From the NCBI RefSeq assembly GCF_026008515.1, contig NZ_BQYM01000002.1, positions 248,001 through 312,000 on the forward strand: a stretch of 64,000 nucleotides of DNA. The letters are read 5' to 3'. Source of the DNA: Hoyosella levis (GTDB lineage Bacteria; Actinomycetota; Actinomycetes; Mycobacteriales; Mycobacteriaceae). Positions 61,392 through 64,000 of the stretch are shown piece by piece. Position numbers and translations under genes: made by a program. The first letter of the stretch is position 1; each line of letters begins with the position of its first letter. A model generated the notes under the pieces. The model was not told the origin of the DNA, did no database searches, and was given only the letters and a program-made list of their open reading frames with translations.

Positions 61392-63491
61392 TTATCGGGC
61401 AGCGGCAAGCGAGGCGCGAGCCGCATCGATGACAGCCTCGGTGGTGATCCCGAACTCGCGGAACAAGGTCTTGTAGTCGGCCGAGGCACCGAAGTGCTCG
61501 ATCGACACGGCCTTGCCATAGGAGCCGAGGTGACGATGCCAGGGCATCGCGATGCCTGCCTCTACCGTGACCCTAGCGCGAACCGCAGCGGGCAGCACGC
61601 TTTCCTGATAGTCGGCATCCTGCTGCTCGAACCAATCGAGGCAGGGCACCGAGACAACGCGGGTGCCGATGCCCTCGGCCTCGAGGGCGGCGCGGGCAGC
61701 CACCGCGAGGTGCAGCTCGGAACCGGTGCCCAGCAGGACCACCTGCAGGTCCGATGCCTCGGCATCGTGCAGCACATATGCTCCGCGGGCAACTCCGGCG
61801 GCGGCCTTCTCGCTGGTCCCCTGCAGGACGGGCACGTTCTGGCGGGTCAGCGCGAGCGCGGTGGGGCCGGTGCGGTGCTCGAGAGCGGCCTTCCACGCGA
61901 AGCTGGTCTCGTTCGCGTCGCCGGGCCGCACCACCGACATGTTCGGGATGGCGCGAAGGGCGGCAAGATGCTCGATCGGCTGGTGGGTGGGGCCGTCCTC
62001 GCCGAGGCCGATGGAATCATGCGTCCACACGTACAGCGCGGGCACCTGCATCAGCGCGGCGAGCCGCACGGCGGGGCGCATGTAGTCGCTGAACACGAGG
62101 AAGGTGCCACCGTAGGCGCGGGTGGGCCCGTGCAGCACGATGCCATTGAGGATCGATCCCATCGCGTGCTCGCGCACTCCGAAGTGAAGGGTGCGGCCGA
62201 ACGGCTGCGCCTTCCAATGGCTGGTGGAGATGCTCTCCGGGCCGAACGAGGGCGAGCCGGGGATGGTCGTGTTGTTCGACTCGGCGAGGTCCGCGGAGCC
62301 GCCCCACAGCTCGGGGAGGATCGGGCCGAGCGCTGCGAGGACCTTGCCGGAGGCCTTGCGGGTGGCAATGCCAGCCTCGTCGGGCTCCCAGGTCGGCAGG
62401 TGCGATTCCCAGCCCTCGGGGAAGCGACCGGCATGCAGCCGGTCGAAGAGATCCTTGGCCTCGCTGTTCGCGGCGGCCCACGCATCGAACTGCTGCTGCC
62501 ACTCGGTGTGGGCCTGCTGCCCGCGCTTGACCACCTCGCGGGCGTGATCGATCACCGCGGGATCCACGTCGAAGCTCGCCTCGGGATCGAAGCCGAGCGC
62601 CGTCTTGACCGCTGCGACCTCGTCCGCGCCGAGGGCGGCACCGTGGGACGCGCCCGTGTTCATCTTGTTCGGCGCGGGGTAGCCGATGATGGTGCGCAGG
62701 ATGATGATGGACGGCTTGTCGGTGATCTGCTGCGCGCGCTCGACCGCCTCGAGGATGCCGGTGACGTTCTCGCCGCCCTGGACCTGCTCGACGTGCCAGT
62801 CGTAGGCCTCGTAGCGCTTGGCCACATCCTCGCCGAGCGCGATGGCGGTGTCATCCTCGATCGAGATCTCGTTGGCGTCGTAGAACACGATCAGGTTGCC
62901 GAGCTGCTGGACGCCCGCGAGCGAGGAAGCCTCGGAGGTGACGCCTTCCTCGATGTCGCCATCGGAGGCGATAACGTAGACGTTGTGATCGAAAAGGCTC
63001 TCGCCGACCGGGGTGGACGGATCGAGCATGCCGTGCTCGCGACGAGCCGCCATGGCCATGCCCACGGCGGACGCGAGGCCCTGGCCGAGCGGGCCGGTGG
63101 TGATCTCGACTCCCGCGGTGTGCCCGTGCTCCGGGTGGCCGGGGGTGAGGCTTCCCCACTTGCGCAGCTGCTTGAGGTCATCGAGCTCGAGGCCGTAGCC
63201 CGAGAGATACAGCTGGATGTATTGGGTGAGGCTCGAATGACCGCAGGAAAGGACAAACCGGTCGCGGCCGACCCACTCGGGGTCGGTCGGGTCATGACGC
63301 ATGATCCGCTGGTACAGGACATAGGCAAGCGGGGCGAGGCTCATGGCGGTGCCGGGGTGCCCGCTCCCGCAGTGCTGCACGGCGTCGGCTGCCAGCACCC
63401 GGATCGTGTCGACGGCACGAGTGTCGAGCTCGGTCCAGTCATCAGGTAGGTGAGGGGTTGTCAAGGTGCGGATCTCGTCTGCTGCCGACAC
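61392..63491 (-). CDS. tkt: Transketolase
   Basis: A 699-residue thiamine-diphosphate enzyme. The N-terminal domain has QHCGSGHPGTAMSLAPLAY and the diphosphate/Mg site SDGDIEEGVTSEASSLAG with FYDANEISIE. The pyrimidine domain has VWTHDSIGLGEDGPTHQPIEH. It transfers two-carbon units in the pentose phosphate pathway. The GTG ending at 63491 has AGGAGA 9 bases upstream and follows the family's usual N-terminus. It is the first gene of the minus-strand tkt-tal-pgl group and is divergent from ctaB, as in mycobacteria. Confidence 0.97.
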   Translation of the reverse strand: MSAADEIRTLTTPHLPDDWTELDTRAVDTIRVLAADAVQHCGSGHPGTAMSLAPLAYVLYQRIMRHDPTDPEWVGRDRFVLSCGHSSLTQYIQLYLSGYGLELDDLKQLRKWGSLTPGHPEHGHTAGVEITTGPLGQGLASAVGMAMAARREHGMLDPSTPVGESLFDHNVYVIASDGDIEEGVTSEASSLAGVQQLGNLIVFYDANEISIEDDTAIALGEDVAKRYEAYDWHVEQVQGGENVTGILEAVERAQQITDKPSIIILRTIIGYPAPNKMNTGASHGAALGADEVAAVKTALGFDPEASFDVDPAVIDHAREVVKRGQQAHTEWQQQFDAWAAANSEAKDLFDRLHAGRFPEGWESHLPTWEPDEAGIATRKASGKVLAALGPILPELWGGSADLAESNNTTIPGSPSFGPESISTSHWKAQPFGRTLHFGVREHAMGSILNGIVLHGPTRAYGGTFLVFSDYMRPAVRLAALMQVPALYVWTHDSIGLGEDGPTHQPIEHLAALRAIPNMSVVRPGDANETSFAWKAALEHRTGPTALALTRQNVPVLQGTSEKAAAGVARGAYVLHDAEASDLQVVLLGTGSELHLAVAARAALEAEGIGTRVVSVPCLDWFEQQDADYQESVLPAAVRARVTVEAGIAMPWHRHLGSYGKAVSIEHFGASADYKTLFREFGITTEAVIDAARASLAAAR

Positions 63492-63755
63492 TGGTTGGCT
63501 TCTCCTGGAATGCTGGAACAGTTGTGGACCGATGGTATCCCTGCTCAATGGTGCCATCCCCGCCACCCTAGCGGCGAATCCCGAGCCAGCGAGTCGCGGG
63601 ACAGGATCATGGGATACCGTGATTCGGCAGGTTCGACCGCTCCGACTACCATCATGGTCTGTAGGCACCGGAACGAAACGAGGATCCTGGCGAGCGGCCC
63701 CTGCGCGCGGGCACGCCATCACGCAATGTGAGTCCAGGTATCGCTAGGAGACAAA
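63492..63755. other. Divergent tkt/ctaB intergenic region
   Basis: This 264-base gap must hold both promoters. On the plus strand TTCGGC (63623-63628) and TACCAT (63647-63652) are 18 bases apart and could serve ctaB, but the match is poor. I see no gene, RNA or strong inverted repeat here. Confidence 0.4.
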
Positions 63756-64000
63756 GTGCGGATGAGGGCGCAAGCAGGCAACGGGCATGGCTTCGCCCAG
63801 AGCGCGCACGAGGCACCCGGAGAATCGGGCTCCGACCACGCCGGGGCGCCTCGCGGCATGCTTGGCCAGGCTCGCAGCAAGGTCATGGCCTACGTGGCGC
63901 TGACCAAGCCGCGCGTAATCGAGCTCCTTCTCGTCACGACCATCCCGGCGATGCTGCTCGCCTCTCGCGGCACCGTTGATCCTTTGCTGATCCTCGCCAC
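63756..64000 (+). CDS. ctaB: Protoheme IX farnesyltransferase (haem O synthase), 3' end outside window
   Basis: The first 81 codons of CtaB are visible before the window ends. The family start of the first membrane helix reads [24 protein letters not shown], which includes the TKPR and LLLVTT motifs of bacterial CtaB. A ~42-residue Gly/His/Ala-rich extension precedes it; a shorter start at the ATG at 63858 or 63888 is possible. The GTG at 63756 has AGGAG (63747-63751) upstream. The enzyme farnesylates haem B for cytochrome oxidase. Its place divergent from tkt is conserved. Confidence 0.88.
   Translation, partial: MRMRAQAGNGHGFAQSAHEAPGESGSDHAGAPRGMLGQARSKVMAYVALTKPRVIELLLVTTIPAMLLASRGTVDPLLILA

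Noticed and set aside
60072-63449. 1125-codon open frame on the plus strand opposite tal and tkt
   Set aside because: Antisense shadow of transaldolase and transketolase; composition is biased and no family motif is seen.

Overview
The window is GC-rich, gene-dense bacterial DNA with many GTG starts and start/stop overlaps. The gene content and order point to an actinobacterium of the mycolic-acid group (Mycobacteriales/Corynebacteriales). The evidence is an mIHF gene upstream of gmk-rpoZ-coaBC-metK, the order alaS-ruvX-mltG-aroE-pilD-like-aroC-aroK-aroB-pepQ-efp-nusB, the pyrR-to-ctaB order, and a B-4DMT family membrane protein. From memory, M. tuberculosis carries these as two separate loci (around Rv2533c-Rv2559c and Rv1379-Rv1451), whereas here nusB and pyrR are adjacent, as I recall for Corynebacterium. 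I cannot name the genus.

Layout. 1-2764: end of an alpha-E (DUF403) gene, a transglutaminase-like protease and a phosphotransferase-fold protein. 2786-5731 (minus): two exported phosphatases. 5872-16138 (plus): rarA, alaS, ruvX, mltG, then the shikimate cluster aroE/aroC/aroK/aroB with a small prepilin peptidase inside it. 16319-16960 (minus): B-4DMT membrane protein. 17103-19551: pepQ, efp, nusB. 19615-28434: a tightly overlapping pyrimidine operon (pyrR, pyrB, pyrC, a PH-like membrane protein, carA, carB, pyrF) preceded by a PyrR-binding RNA hairpin whose lower stem contains the pyrR ribosome binding site. 28685-34736: mihF, gmk, rpoZ, coaBC, metK, priA. 34854-35438: a lone PadR regulator. 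35598-38924 (minus): fadB and fadA. 39117-44171: secreted lipase, fmt, rsmB, amidase. 44389-45215 (minus): two coupled small membrane proteins. 45257-49905: rpe and the riboflavin genes ribD, ribE, ribBA, ribH plus a PH-domain protein. 49916-54927: uvrC, rapZ, yvcK, whiA. 55071-58540: gap, pgk, tpiA, secG. 58566-63491 (minus): tkt, tal, pgl and a duplicated membrane protein. 63756 to the end: start of ctaB.

The window is mainly core metabolism: aromatic amino acid, pyrimidine, riboflavin, CoA and SAM synthesis, lower glycolysis and the non-oxidative pentose phosphate pathway, with DNA repair and translation genes between. There are no rRNA or tRNA genes, CRISPR arrays, insertion sequences or phage genes that I can see, and no gene-free stretch exceeds 300 bases. 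The longest gaps are 28435-28684 and 63492-63755. 

The least ordinary signals are: a shared inverted-repeat family at two convergent gene ends; another pair of strong inverted repeats at a third convergent junction; the absence of zwf and opcA from the tkt-tal-pgl cluster; an internally duplicated membrane protein translationally coupled to pgl; and a priA gene whose best-supported start is CTG. I did not find a convincing new multi-gene system.
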